Positions 33,786 to 42,030 of a stretch of 64,000 nt of DNA are shown piece after piece; the first letter of the stretch is position 1; every line of letters starts with the position of its first letter. Position numbers and translations under genes: made by a program. The notes beneath the pieces are model-generated. The model was given only the letters and a program-made list of their open reading frames with translations, was not told the origin of the DNA and searched no databases. Origin of the DNA: JAGXQV01 sp964505475 (GTDB lineage Bacteria; Pseudomonadota; Gammaproteobacteria; Burkholderiales; Sulfuricellaceae); contig CAZDIJ010000003.1 of assembly GCA_964505475.1 (NCBI GenBank), positions 1 to 64,000 on the forward strand, in the 5' to 3' direction.

Positions 33786-34898
33786 ATGAAGCAACCCCAA
33801 ATCAGACGCCTGTGTGGGGCGCTCGGCCTGGCGGCCGCGGTGCTTCTGCCGGCGGGCGAAGCCGTCGCGGCGGGCGGGGGGCAACCCGATCTCGCGCCAC
33901 TGCCGCAAGGCAAGCCCGCCAATGCCGCCATGGCGGAACTCGGCAAATTTCTGTTTTTCGATAACCGTCTTTCCGGCGACTGGGGGGTGTCTTGCGCCAG
34001 TTGCCACGATCCGGCCAAGGGCTGGGGCGATGGCGCACCATTGTCGCAAGGCTATCCCTCGATGGAGTATTTCCGCAATTCCCCCACCCTTGTCAACGCG
34101 CGCCATAAGGCGCGCTTCATGTGGGACGGGCGGCTCGACGGCTCGGATCTCGGCACGCTGGTGCGCGACCAGATCACCGAAACCCCCTTCATGAATATGG
34201 ATGGCCGGCTGGCGCAGGAACGCCTCAAGCAAATCCCCGAGTACGACGCCATGTGGAAAAAGGCTTTCAACAACAACAGCGATCCCTATGGCCCGCGCAT
34301 GTTCAACGTGATCGCCGAGTTCCTCAAAACCCTCGAATCGAAGAACGTGCCTTTCGACAGGTATCTCAAGGGCGAGCAGAGCGCCATCAGCGCGCAGGCC
34401 AAGCAAGGTCTGGCGCTGTTCAAGGGTAAGGCCAACTGCATCGCTTGCCACAACGGCCCGCTGGCGGCGGACGGCAAGCTGCACCGCCTGGGCGTGCCGG
34501 AAAACCCCGAGGTGCTGAAAAACCCCCTGCGCACCATCACCATGCTGCGCCATTACTCCACCAGCGGCATGCCCAACTACATGAATGCGCGCACCGACGT
34601 GGGGTACTACGCCATCACCAAGGACCCGCAAGACCTGGGTAAATTCGCTACACCCAGCTTGCGCGAGTTGAAATACACCGCGCCCTACATGCATAACGGC
34701 ATGTTCAAAACATTGGACGAGGTGTTGGCCTTTTACGACCAGGGTGGTGGCCAGGGCAGCGAACTCAAGCCGCTGGGGCTGAACGCGCAGGAGAAGAAAG
34801 CGCTGATCGCCTTCCTCGAAACATTGAGCGGCGACCCCGTCACGGTCAAGGATCCCGGCCAGCCTGACATGCAATTGCGCACCTTCGGCAAGAACTGA
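33786..34898 (+). CDS. Dihaem cytochrome c peroxidase, IdrP-type
   Basis: A 370-residue exported protein of the CcpA/MauG superfamily with a signal peptide (cut near AVAAGG). It has two haem c sites, CASCH (Cys70-His74) and CIACH (Cys218-His222). YMHNGMF near 301 offers a possible axial Met. Such enzymes reduce H2O2 in the periplasm with electrons from cytochrome c. It is the first gene of the sigma54 operon, 11 bases before a second peroxidase. Paired peroxidases beside an AioA-like enzyme characterise iodate reductase clusters, where they are thought to remove peroxide formed during iodate reduction. Which of IdrP1/IdrP2 it equals is not assigned. Confidence 0.85.
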   Translation: MKQPQIRRLCGALGLAAAVLLPAGEAVAAGGGQPDLAPLPQGKPANAAMAELGKFLFFDNRLSGDWGVSCASCHDPAKGWGDGAPLSQGYPSMEYFRNSPTLVNARHKARFMWDGRLDGSDLGTLVRDQITETPFMNMDGRLAQERLKQIPEYDAMWKKAFNNNSDPYGPRMFNVIAEFLKTLESKNVPFDRYLKGEQSAISAQAKQGLALFKGKANCIACHNGPLAADGKLHRLGVPENPEVLKNPLRTITMLRHYSTSGMPNYMNARTDVGYYAITKDPQDLGKFATPSLRELKYTAPYMHNGMFKTLDEVLAFYDQGGGQGSELKPLGLNAQEKKALIAFLETLSGDPVTVKDPGQPDMQLRTFGKN

Positions 34899-34909
34899 GG
34901 ATTGATACC

Positions 34910-36067
34910 ATGAGAAAAACCAATCTGTTCAAATTGAGCGCGGCCATTCCCGTCATGATCGCCATGCTGGCCGCCGCCGGCGCGCCATTGGCCGCTCCCG
35001 GCAAGGCGCAAGCTTTTCCTCCCCTGGCGCCCCTGCCGCCCGTGCCTGTTCCCAAGGACAATCCCATGACGCCGGAAAAGGTGGCGCTGGGCAAAAAACT
35101 GTATTGGGACGGGCGTCTCTCAGGCGATGGTTCCATGCCCTGTGTTTCTTGCCACGTACCCAGTCTGGGCTGGGGGGACGGCGGCCAGATTTCGCGCGGC
35201 TATCCCGGCACCAAGCACTGGCGCAATTCGCAGACCGTACTGAATTCCGCCTACTACAATAAATTTTTCTGGGAAGGCAACGTCACTAGCCTGGAAGGTC
35301 AGGCTCCGGCGGCGGCCGAGGGGGGGGTGGCCGGCAACGGCGATTCTTCCGTAATGGAAATGCGCCTGCGCTTCATCCCGGAGTACGTGGCCGAGTTCAA
35401 GCGGGTATTCGGCAGCGAATGGCCGCGCATTTTCGATGCCTGGCGCGCCATCGCCGCCTACGAGCGCACCGTGGTGTCTGATGCCTCCAAGGTGCCGTTC
35501 GATCGCCATGCCAAGGGCGACAAGAAGGCGCTCTCGGACAGCCAATTGCGCGGCATGAAGCTGTACAACGGCAAGGCAGCCTGCATCCAGTGCCATAACG
35601 GTCCGCTGGCATCCAACCAGAAGTTCTTCGACATCGGACTGCCGGATTTCCCCGGCTTCAAGGACGATCCGCTGTACCAGATCACCCACCGCTGGGAGCA
35701 TTATCAGAAGGGCGTGGACGAAGCGAAGTACCGCAATGCCGACATGGATTACGGCCTGTACTACCAGACCAAGGCGCCCAAGGACATCGGCAAGTTCCGC
35801 GTGCCTTCCCTGCGCGAGGTGAAGCACACCGCGCCTTACATGCATAACGGGGTTTTCGCCACGCTGGACGAAGTGGTCGAGTTTTATAACCAGGGCGGCG
35901 GCAAGGGCGTCAACAAAACGCCGCTGCTCAAGCCGCTGAATCTGTCGGCACGGGAAAAAAAGGATCTGGTCGCCTTTGTCGAGTCGCTTTCCATGACCGA
36001 ACCCCTGATCCATGCAGAACCCAAACTGCCGGGCGACTATCAACCCTTGCCGCAACCGGTCAAGTAA
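34910..36067 (+). CDS. Dihaem cytochrome c peroxidase, second IdrP-type
   Basis: A 385-residue paralogue of the preceding gene product with a long signal region (to about residue 35). Its haem motifs are CVSCH (Cys78-His82) and CIQCH (Cys225-His229), and YMHNGVF recurs near the C-terminus. The two proteins align throughout but are clearly diverged, so they probably work as a functional pair rather than as a recent duplicate. GAGG precedes the ATG. It is 12 bases from the Rieske gene, in the same operon. A MauG-like role in cofactor maturation cannot be excluded from sequence. Confidence 0.85.
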   Translation: MRKTNLFKLSAAIPVMIAMLAAAGAPLAAPGKAQAFPPLAPLPPVPVPKDNPMTPEKVALGKKLYWDGRLSGDGSMPCVSCHVPSLGWGDGGQISRGYPGTKHWRNSQTVLNSAYYNKFFWEGNVTSLEGQAPAAAEGGVAGNGDSSVMEMRLRFIPEYVAEFKRVFGSEWPRIFDAWRAIAAYERTVVSDASKVPFDRHAKGDKKALSDSQLRGMKLYNGKAACIQCHNGPLASNQKFFDIGLPDFPGFKDDPLYQITHRWEHYQKGVDEAKYRNADMDYGLYYQTKAPKDIGKFRVPSLREVKHTAPYMHNGVFATLDEVVEFYNQGGGKGVNKTPLLKPLNLSAREKKDLVAFVESLSMTEPLIHAEPKLPGDYQPLPQPVK

Positions 36068-36079
36068 GGAGAACCGAAC

Positions 36080-36658
36080 ATGAGCCAATCAAATATCCAA
36101 ATCCATTTGCACGGCGAGCACATTCATGAGGAGGGGAGCGGTCGCACGTGCATGAGCCGCCGCCAGTTCCTGCTCTCCGGGGGGGCTGCGGTAACGCTGG
36201 TCGCCCTGGGTGGCATCCCCGGCCTGGCCGCGGCCGCCCAAGCGCTGAAGGCGGACTATCCTCGCCGGAAAATTGCCAGCCTGTCGGCGCTGAAAAAGGG
36301 TGAACCCATCGACTTCAATTACCCCTACCCGGATGTGCGCAACGTCCTGGTCAAGCTCGGCGTGCCGGCCGGAGCCGGGGTGGGGCGTGGCGGCGACATC
36401 GTCGCCTTCAACCAGCAATGCACCCACATGGGCGGTCCGCTGGACGGCGCCTACAAGGATCAGTACCAGGCGCTCGGCCCCTGCCCGCTGCATCTGACCA
36501 CTTTCGACCTGACCCGGTACGGTATGGTGATTTCCGGCCACGGCACGGAAAGCCTGCCGCAGATCGTGCTGGAAATCGAAGGCGACGATATTTACGCCAC
36601 CGGCGTCATGGGCTTGGTCTACGGCTATAGCAGCATGACCGCTACACGCAAGGCATAA
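36080..36658 (+). CDS. idrB: Rieske [2Fe-2S] subunit, iodate reductase/arsenite oxidase type
   Basis: A 192-residue protein with a twin-arginine signal (SRRQFLLSGG followed by a hydrophobic stretch, residues 26-50). The Rieske ligands are Cys114-Thr-His116 (QQCTHMGG) and Cys135-xx-His138 (GPCPLHLTTFD). This compact form matches the small subunit of arsenite oxidase (AioB) and its relative IdrB. It would pass electrons between the molybdoenzyme and periplasmic cytochromes. AAGGAGAA precedes the ATG, and the large subunit follows after 10 bases. The large subunit lacks a signal and is probably exported bound to this protein through the TAT system. Confidence 0.88.
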   Translation: MSQSNIQIHLHGEHIHEEGSGRTCMSRRQFLLSGGAAVTLVALGGIPGLAAAAQALKADYPRRKIASLSALKKGEPIDFNYPYPDVRNVLVKLGVPAGAGVGRGGDIVAFNQQCTHMGGPLDGAYKDQYQALGPCPLHLTTFDLTRYGMVISGHGTESLPQIVLEIEGDDIYATGVMGLVYGYSSMTATRKA

Positions 36659-36668
36659 GGAGAACGCA

Positions 36669-39347
36669 ATGAGCAATCAGGAAAAATACACTGCCCCGAG
36701 TTCCGTCCCGCTTCCTCCCAGGGATGCGGAAGTGTTCACCACCGCCTGTGATTACTGTACCGTGGCCTGCGGCTACAAGGTCTACCGTTGGCCGGTGGGC
36801 AAGGAAGGCGGGGCGAAGGCGGCGCAGAACGCGCTCAAGGCCGACTTCCCCCACCAGGCCATGATGACGGCCTGGGTCAGCCCGTCCCAGCACAACGTGG
36901 TCAGCGTCAAGGGCAAGCCGCATCATGTCGTGATCGTGCCCGACAAGGACGCCACGGTCGTGAACGTCGGCGGCAACCACTCCATTCGCGGCGGCACCTT
37001 GGCGGAAAAATGCTTCAATCCCGACAACCGCACCCGTGAACGCCTGCAACATCCGATGATCCGGGTCAACGGCAAGCTCACTCCGGTAAGCTGGGAACTG
37101 GCTATCGACGTGATGGCCGATATTTCCAAATACATCATTGCCAAATATGGCGAACATGCCTGGGCGATGAAAACCTATTCCTACCAGTATTTCGAGAACA
37201 CCTACGCCATCACCAAACTGGCCATGACCAGCATCGGCACCCCCGCATTCGCCTGGCACGACAAGTGTTCCAACACCAACGACGCGACCGGCCTGGACGA
37301 TGCGGGCATCGACTCCTTCGCCTCCAGCTATCAGGACTGGGGCGACTGCGAGGTCGCCTTCCTCTCCGGCGTCGATCCCTATGAGACCAAGACCACGCTA
37401 TTCACTACCTGGATGATGCCCGGCGACAAGAAATTCATTTTCGTCACCCCGCACAAGACTATGGGAGTCGCCTGGTCGGTGCGGGAAGGGCGCGGCATGT
37501 GGCTACCCATCATCCCCGGCACGGATACCGTGCTGCATCTGGCGCTGGCGCGCATCATCATCGAAAACAACTGGCAGGATCAGGAGTTCATAGACAAGTG
37601 GGTGGCCAACACCTGGGATGTGGATTCCGGCTACGGCCGCGGCACCCGCAACACCGGCTGGCAATGGCGCACTACCTGGGGCACCTGGCAGTCCGATTGG
37701 CCGGACTACCAGAAATTCATCCTCTCTCAGGAAGAATCCAAGCTGGATGTGGCGGCCAAAATAACCGGTCTCAACCCGGACGACATCAAAAAGGCGGCGG
37801 AATGGCTCGCCAAGCCCAAGGCCGACGGATCGAAGCCCAAGTCCTCGTTCATGTGCGAAAAGGGCAATTACTGGTCAAACAATTACATGAATTCCGCCTC
37901 CTTCGCCGCTCTCGGCCTGATCTGCGGTGCGGGCAACCGCGCCGGACGCATGATTTCGCGCGGCGGCGGCCACCAGCGCGGCGGCCTGTCGGCGGGCGGC
38001 GGTTCCGGCTGGCTGAATCCCGAGAAACATCCGGGGCGGCGCAAGAAAAGCTTCAATCTCGATATGTGGCTGATGGAAGGCAACATGCGCTTCGCCTGGG
38101 TGATCGGAACGACCTGGACGGCGGCCATGATGGCATCCAACGCGCTGGACAAGAAAATGCGCGAACTGACGGCGGGAAATCCGCACCAGATCACCAGCCT
38201 GGATCGCGCCGCGATTGTCGAGACGCTCAAAAAACGCGCCGATTCCGGCGGCATGGTGATGGTCAATTCCGACATTTACCCGGTCGTACCGGTCGGCGCC
38301 GACCTGTCGGATATCGTTCTGCCCGCCGCCACCTGGGGCGAGGATAACTTTACCCGCTGCAACTCCGAACGCCGCCTGCGTCTCTACAGCAAGTTCTACG
38401 ATGCGCCGGGAGAGGCCAAGCCGGATTGGTGGATCATCCAGCAGTTTGCCCATAAGATGGGTTACGCCAAGGATGGCAGCTACGCCTGGAAAGACTCCAA
38501 TGACGTGTTCGAGGAAGGCGCGCGTTTCTCGCGCGGCGGGGTGCTCAATTACCATCCGTTGGCCAGCGCGGCCAAGGCAAAAGGCATCAAGGCGCAGGAG
38601 TTCCTGCGCGCCTACGGCACGACCGGCATCCAGACGCCGGTGCGCGTGGTGGACGGCAAGCTGGTCGGCACCCAGCGCTTGCACGATCCCGCCAACGCCA
38701 CTGGCGAGATCGAGGGCGATACCGTGCAGACCAAGGTGCTGTATGCCTTCAACACCCACAGCGGTAAGGCCATCCTGCTCAAGACGCCGTGGAAGTACGC
38801 CGGCTGGATTCAATTTTACGAAGCCATCAAGCCGCGCGCGGAAAAAGGCGAAATCTGGGTCACCACCGGCCGCGCCAACGAAACCTGGCAGTCCGGCTTC
38901 GACGATCTGCGAAAACCTTATCTTTCGCAGCGCTGGCCGGATTCCTACATCTACATCCACCCGGACGACGCGGGCAAGAAAGGCATCGAATCCGGCGATT
39001 TCGTCGAGGTGGTCAACGATGCGGTGTATGTGCAGACCGGCCAGCCGCAGGGCGTGCTGGATGCCGATCTGACCTTCGGCCAGCTCATGAAGGACGGGCA
39101 TATCGCCACCACGGTGGGCAAATTCAAGGCGGTCGCCATCGTTTCCGATGAAATGCGTCCCGGTGTTTCCATGGCCAACTTCAATTTCCCGCAATCGCCG
39201 GCCAATGCGGTGGTGTCGGCAATTCCCGACCCCATGACCAACAATTACCGTTACAAGCTGGGGCGGGGCACGCTGAACAAGATCGGCGAATCCCCCTACA
39301 AGAACGATCTCAGCCGCATGAGCCTGAAGCCGAGGCCGATTGTTTAA
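36669..39347 (+). CDS. idrA: Molybdopterin oxidoreductase, iodate reductase catalytic subunit (AioA-like)
   Basis: An 892-residue DMSO-reductase-family enzyme closest in style to arsenite oxidase AioA. The N-terminal cluster motif is CDYCTVACGYKVYRWPVG (Cys27, Cys30, Cys34). SIRGGTLAEKC, YSYQYFENTYAITKL, DATGLDDAG, SGVDPYETKTTLFT and WLPIIPGTDTVLHLA follow. Arsenite oxidase clusters lack peroxidases, whereas this gene follows two dihaem peroxidases and a Rieske gene, the content of iodate reductase (idrABP1P2) clusters. Cys115 lies near where AioA is reported to have Ser99, so the cluster may be 4Fe-4S; this needs alignment. I infer iodate reduction from context; activity is not shown. Confidence 0.8.
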   Translation: MSNQEKYTAPSSVPLPPRDAEVFTTACDYCTVACGYKVYRWPVGKEGGAKAAQNALKADFPHQAMMTAWVSPSQHNVVSVKGKPHHVVIVPDKDATVVNVGGNHSIRGGTLAEKCFNPDNRTRERLQHPMIRVNGKLTPVSWELAIDVMADISKYIIAKYGEHAWAMKTYSYQYFENTYAITKLAMTSIGTPAFAWHDKCSNTNDATGLDDAGIDSFASSYQDWGDCEVAFLSGVDPYETKTTLFTTWMMPGDKKFIFVTPHKTMGVAWSVREGRGMWLPIIPGTDTVLHLALARIIIENNWQDQEFIDKWVANTWDVDSGYGRGTRNTGWQWRTTWGTWQSDWPDYQKFILSQEESKLDVAAKITGLNPDDIKKAAEWLAKPKADGSKPKSSFMCEKGNYWSNNYMNSASFAALGLICGAGNRAGRMISRGGGHQRGGLSAGGGSGWLNPEKHPGRRKKSFNLDMWLMEGNMRFAWVIGTTWTAAMMASNALDKKMRELTAGNPHQITSLDRAAIVETLKKRADSGGMVMVNSDIYPVVPVGADLSDIVLPAATWGEDNFTRCNSERRLRLYSKFYDAPGEAKPDWWIIQQFAHKMGYAKDGSYAWKDSNDVFEEGARFSRGGVLNYHPLASAAKAKGIKAQEFLRAYGTTGIQTPVRVVDGKLVGTQRLHDPANATGEIEGDTVQTKVLYAFNTHSGKAILLKTPWKYAGWIQFYEAIKPRAEKGEIWVTTGRANETWQSGFDDLRKPYLSQRWPDSYIYIHPDDAGKKGIESGDFVEVVNDAVYVQTGQPQGVLDADLTFGQLMKDGHIATTVGKFKAVAIVSDEMRPGVSMANFNFPQSPANAVVSAIPDPMTNNYRYKLGRGTLNKIGESPYKNDLSRMSLKPRPIV

Positions 39348-39357
39348 TATTCCTATT

Positions 39358-39533
39358 AACCGTTTTCAGGTGATTGCCGGTCTCGGTGTGCTACTCCTTC
39401 CCCCGCGAGCGGGGGAAGGCTGGGATGGGGGCGACCGGCGGCGAACAATTCGCCCCCTCCCCAACCCTCCCCCGCGCGCCTTGCGCGCAAGGGAGGGAGT
39501 AAGCGCGTTTACTGAAAACAGTTCACAGGCATG
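39358..39533. repeat. Dispersed palindromic repeat, family 2, copy A
   Basis: This 176-base element separates idrA from the cytochrome gene. Its right end (ACTGAAAACAGTTCACAGGC) is the reverse complement of the TGCCTGTGAA-type left end of the copies at 41862 and 46338. A strong hairpin, CCTTCCCCCGCGAGCGGGGG with AAGG, lies at 39397-39420 and may slow transcription into the cytochrome gene. Confidence 0.6.
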
Positions 39534-39563
39534 TTGTTTAATCACTTTTTTCCAGGAGTTGAA

Positions 39564-39881
39564 ATGAAAGCACAATGGTTGTTGGTTTCCGCCGCCCTGC
39601 TGGCAGTCCCAGCGGTTGCCGCCGATCAGGCGGTCGTAATGGAGCTGGCAAAAAAGAGCGGCTGTCTGGCCTGCCATAGCCTGGATCATAAAATGGTCGG
39701 CCCGGCCTGGAACGATGTCGGCAAGAAATACGCCGGCGACGCCGAGGCCGAGGCAAAGCTGATCGTCAAGGTGAAAAAGGGCGGCAAGGGCGTGTGGGGA
39801 GAAGTTCCCATGCCGGGCAACGTCACGGTCAAGAACGACGACATCAAAACCCTGGTTCAGTTTGTTTTATCGCTGAAATAG
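39564..39881 (+). CDS. Monohaem class I cytochrome c (c-551/c-552 type)
   Basis: A 105-residue periplasmic cytochrome. A signal peptide (AALLAVPAVAA, cut near residue 20) is followed by CLACH (Cys34-His38) and the likely distal Met in EVPMPGNV near residue 83. It is the typical size of small electron carriers that serve peroxidases and molybdoenzymes. The ATG at 39564 has AGGAG 5 bases upstream. It lies 216 bases after idrA, with a repeat element between, so it may be co-transcribed. The natural role is to carry electrons to IdrB or the peroxidases. Confidence 0.9.
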   Translation: MKAQWLLVSAALLAVPAVAADQAVVMELAKKSGCLACHSLDHKMVGPAWNDVGKKYAGDAEAEAKLIVKVKKGGKGVWGEVPMPGNVTVKNDDIKTLVQFVLSLK

Positions 39882-40088
39882 GGCGGCTCTTGGCGGCCAA
39901 CCGGCTGTCCTTCCTGTGTGGCATCGCTCGCGGCAAGAACACGATGGGGCGGAAATCCAGGGGAGGGATGGCGGGCATTGCAAGGGCGAGCCAAAACCTG
40001 CTACGTTACCGACGGTTGCCGGGGACGCGGCGCGCCGGTATTTTCGGTGCAACGCCTCCGTGCCGCAGATCAGCGAAAGGAGGGCGCG

Positions 40089-40310
40089 ATGGAACGTAGC
40101 GAATGTTGGCTGAAAAGCCGTGACGTCACGGCGGCCTTGACCGGAGAGGCAGGACTGCCCGATGTCGGCGCACCCGGCGCCATCTTCAACGAGCCGGGGC
40201 GCTCGAGCGGCAAGCCGCGCGTGCTGCCAATACCCGCCCGGGAGACGGTGCGGTATCGAGCGGCATCCTGGTTTGGCGAACAGAGCGCGCCATCGGCACG
40301 GACGGCATGA
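40089..40310 (+). CDS. Small ORF translationally coupled to an ECF sigma gene
   Basis: A 73-residue frame with a near-perfect Shine-Dalgarno (AAGGAGG) before the ATG. Its TGA overlaps the ATG of the sigma factor gene (ATGA, 40307-40310). The sigma gene has no ribosome binding site of its own, so this frame probably drives its translation. The predicted product (starting MERSECWLKSRDVTAALTGE) has no signal, membrane segment or motif I recognise. It could be a real small protein or a leader used only for coupling. The rest of the 39882-40306 gap shows nothing identifiable. Confidence 0.5.
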   Translation: MERSECWLKSRDVTAALTGEAGLPDVGAPGAIFNEPGRSSGKPRVLPIPARETVRYRAASWFGEQSAPSARTA

Positions 40311-40900
40311 ACCCGCCTTCAGCTTCCGCCATGGCCGCCCGGATCGACGATTTCCGCGCCGATCTGCTGCGCTTCGCCGTCCTGCAACTGCGCGACCGCG
40401 CCGCTGCGGAAGATGCCGTCCAGGAGGCCATGCTCGCGGCGCTGGAGGGTGCGCCGCGATTCGAGCGGCGTTCACAACTCAAGACCTGGGTGTTTTCCAT
40501 TCTCAAGCACAAGATCATCGACATCATCCGCCGCCGCAGCCGGGAAACGCCGTGGGATGCGCCCTTGGACGAAATTCGGGAAGATGTCTTCGGCTGCTTG
40601 TTCGACGAGCGGGGGCATTGGCGCAAGGACGATCGTCCGGCGGATTGGGGCGATCCCGCGCGGGATTTTGAAAATGCCCGCTTTTGGGTGGTGTTCGAGG
40701 CGTGCCTCGACCATTTGCCGGAGAATGCGGCGCGCGTTTTCATGATGCGCGAATTTCTCGGCTTCGAGACCGGGGAAATCTGTAAGGAATTGCATATCAG
40801 CGCGACCAATTGCTGGGTGGTGCTGCATCGTGCCCGCATGAATTTGCGCATGTGCCTGGAAGGCAACTGGTTCGGAACGGAAAGGGAATCGCCATGCTGA
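40307..40900 (+). CDS. ECF-type RNA polymerase sigma factor (TIGR02943-like)
   Basis: A 197-residue sigma factor. Region 2 (RADLLRFAVLQLRDRAAAED, AVQEAMLAALE, SQLKTWVFSILKHKIIDIIR) and region 4 (LPENAARVFMMREFLGFETG, ISATNCWVVLHRARMNLR) are clear. The linker with DERGHWRKDDRPADW is typical of the TIGR02943 group. Its start overlaps a small upstream ORF and its end overlaps the zinc-finger gene that follows, so the three are co-translated. It would direct polymerase to a stress or redox regulon. The target promoters are not visible here. Confidence 0.9.
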   Translation: MNPPSASAMAARIDDFRADLLRFAVLQLRDRAAAEDAVQEAMLAALEGAPRFERRSQLKTWVFSILKHKIIDIIRRRSRETPWDAPLDEIREDVFGCLFDERGHWRKDDRPADWGDPARDFENARFWVVFEACLDHLPENAARVFMMREFLGFETGEICKELHISATNCWVVLHRARMNLRMCLEGNWFGTERESPC

Positions 40901-41112
40901 GCTGCAAACAGGCAACCGAATTGATGTCCCAGGAGCAAGACCGCGCCCTCTCTTTCGCCGAGCGGTGGGGGTTGCGTTTCCATGTGGCGATGTGCGCGGG
41001 GTGCGGAATTTACCGCAGGCAGATGGCGTTTCTGCGCCTGGCTTGCGAGCATTACCCGGAGGCCGGCAAGCCCGCCGCCATGGAGAACGATGCAATGCCG
41101 CCCGGGGGGTGA
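40894..41112 (+). CDS. Zinc-finger anti-sigma candidate (zf-HC2)
   Basis: A 72-residue protein with an N-terminal Cys (LSCKQATELMSQEQDR) and the H-x3-C-x2-C motif (FHVAMCAGC), the arrangement of zinc-binding anti-sigma domains. It is short and has no membrane segment, so it would be a soluble sensor holding the ECF factor. The ATG overlaps the sigma stop (ATGCTGA, 40894-40900). Zinc anti-sigma factors of this form often release sigma on thiol oxidation, which would fit an oxidising metabolism nearby, but this is inference. Confidence 0.8.
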   Translation: MLSCKQATELMSQEQDRALSFAERWGLRFHVAMCAGCGIYRRQMAFLRLACEHYPEAGKPAAMENDAMPPGG

Positions 41113-41208
41113 ACTTTTCCCGTTGCCGCCATTCGGATGCTTCGGCTTGCGATTCTGATTGTATAATTGCGCCAACGCATGGAAACAATCCAATAACCGA
41201 AGGCGCTC

Positions 41209-41742
41209 ATGGAAAACAGGACACCAACCAAACTCAAGCCGTTATCGACCATCCTCTTCGGCAGCCGCTGGCTGCAAATGCCGCTTTATCTCGGCTTGAT
41301 CGTGGCGCAGGCCGTGTACGTCTACCTTTTCTGGGTGGAGCTTGCCCACCTGGTGCAGGAAACCCCGCATCTCACGGAAGAGAAGATCATGCTTATCGTG
41401 CTGGGGCTGATCGACGTGGTGATGATCTCCAACCTGCTCATCATGGTCATCGTCGGAGGATACGAAACTTTTGTTTCCCGGCTCGGCCTCGAGGGGCATC
41501 CCGACGAGCCGGATTGGCTTTCGCACGTCAATGCGAACGTGCTCAAGGTCAAGCTCGCCACCGCCATCATCGGCATTTCCTCGATCCATCTGCTCAAGAC
41601 GTTCATCAACGCGCCGAATCTCGATGAAAAGACCTTGCTGTGGCAGGTCGTCATCCATATGTCCTTCGTGCTTTCCGCCGTTGGCATCGCCGCGATAGAC
41701 CGCTTGATGACGCACCCGGCACAGCCCGTTCACGAGCATTGA
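41209..41742 (+). CDS. YqhA/UPF0114 family membrane protein
   Basis: A 177-residue integral membrane protein of the UPF0114/TIGR00645 family. Hydrophobic segments lie at about 22-45, 60-85, 115-130 and 147-163. Family-like stretches include FGSRWLQMPLYLGLIVAQ and LLIMVIVGGYETFVSRL. The family is widespread but its function is unknown. It follows the anti-sigma gene by 96 bases and may belong to the sigma factor regulon. A hairpin just after its stop could end transcription. Confidence 0.88.
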   Translation: MENRTPTKLKPLSTILFGSRWLQMPLYLGLIVAQAVYVYLFWVELAHLVQETPHLTEEKIMLIVLGLIDVVMISNLLIMVIVGGYETFVSRLGLEGHPDEPDWLSHVNANVLKVKLATAIIGISSIHLLKTFINAPNLDEKTLLWQVVIHMSFVLSAVGIAAIDRLMTHPAQPVHEH

Positions 41743-41758
41743 CGTTAGGGGGCGAACC

Positions 41759-41784
41759 TGGCTCGAGGCGGCGCCATCGAGCCA
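41759..41784. terminator. Stem-loop after the YqhA-like gene
   Basis: TGGCTCGA (41759-41766) pairs perfectly with TCGAGCCA (41777-41784) around a GGCGGCGCCA loop. There is no U-tract, so it may be a weak or factor-dependent terminator. Confidence 0.35.
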
Positions 41785-41861
41785 AGGCGCGACCCCATGC
41801 GCTGTCCGGCCTCGCTTTCCTTTTCCCCGCGAATAAAGCAAGTAAGCGGGGCGCCAAAAAA

Positions 41862-41955
41862 TGCCTGTGAAGCGTTTCCGGTTGTTTTCCTGTGCCCCCT
41901 TTTACGGGGGGAGGCTGGGGCGGGGCGGCGTTTGCTGAAAAAAGTTCAGAGGCCT
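41862..41955. repeat. Dispersed palindromic repeat, family 2, copy B
   Basis: This 94-base element starts TGCCTGTGAAGCGTTTCCGG and ends GCTGAAAAAAGTTCAGAGGC. The ends are imperfect inverted repeats (GCCTSTGAA), and the interior has a GC-rich hairpin. The copy at 46338-46429 has nearly the same ends and length. Confidence 0.7.
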
Positions 41956-41961
41956 GTTCCC

Positions 41962-41981
41962 AAAATCCTTGTAAGGATTTT
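41962..41981. terminator. AT-rich perfect hairpin
   Basis: AAAATCCTTGTAAGGATTTT is a 9-base perfect inverted repeat with a 2-base loop, between the family 2 repeat and the thioredoxin gene. It could be a bidirectional terminator or an operator. The A/T-flanked stem favours termination. Confidence 0.35.
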
Positions 41982-42030
41982 CCGTTGACGGCGACTAAAG
42001 AGTACCATCCAGTCAACAAGGAGAACCGTC

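Noticed and set aside
33786..36067. MauG-type genes for quinone cofactor synthesis
   Set aside because: There is no methylamine dehydrogenase or similar target gene nearby; pairing with the molybdoenzyme favours peroxidases.
36080..39347. Arsenite oxidase aioBA as the call for the Rieske and molybdoenzyme genes
   Set aside because: The subunits are AioBA-like, but two dihaem peroxidases in the same operon and the absence of ars or aioX genes nearby fit iodate reductase better. Arsenite oxidase remains the main alternative.
39882..40088. Protein-coding frames before the small ORF
   Set aside because: Frames on both strands are short, overlap, and show no motif or ribosome binding site apart from the one at 40089.
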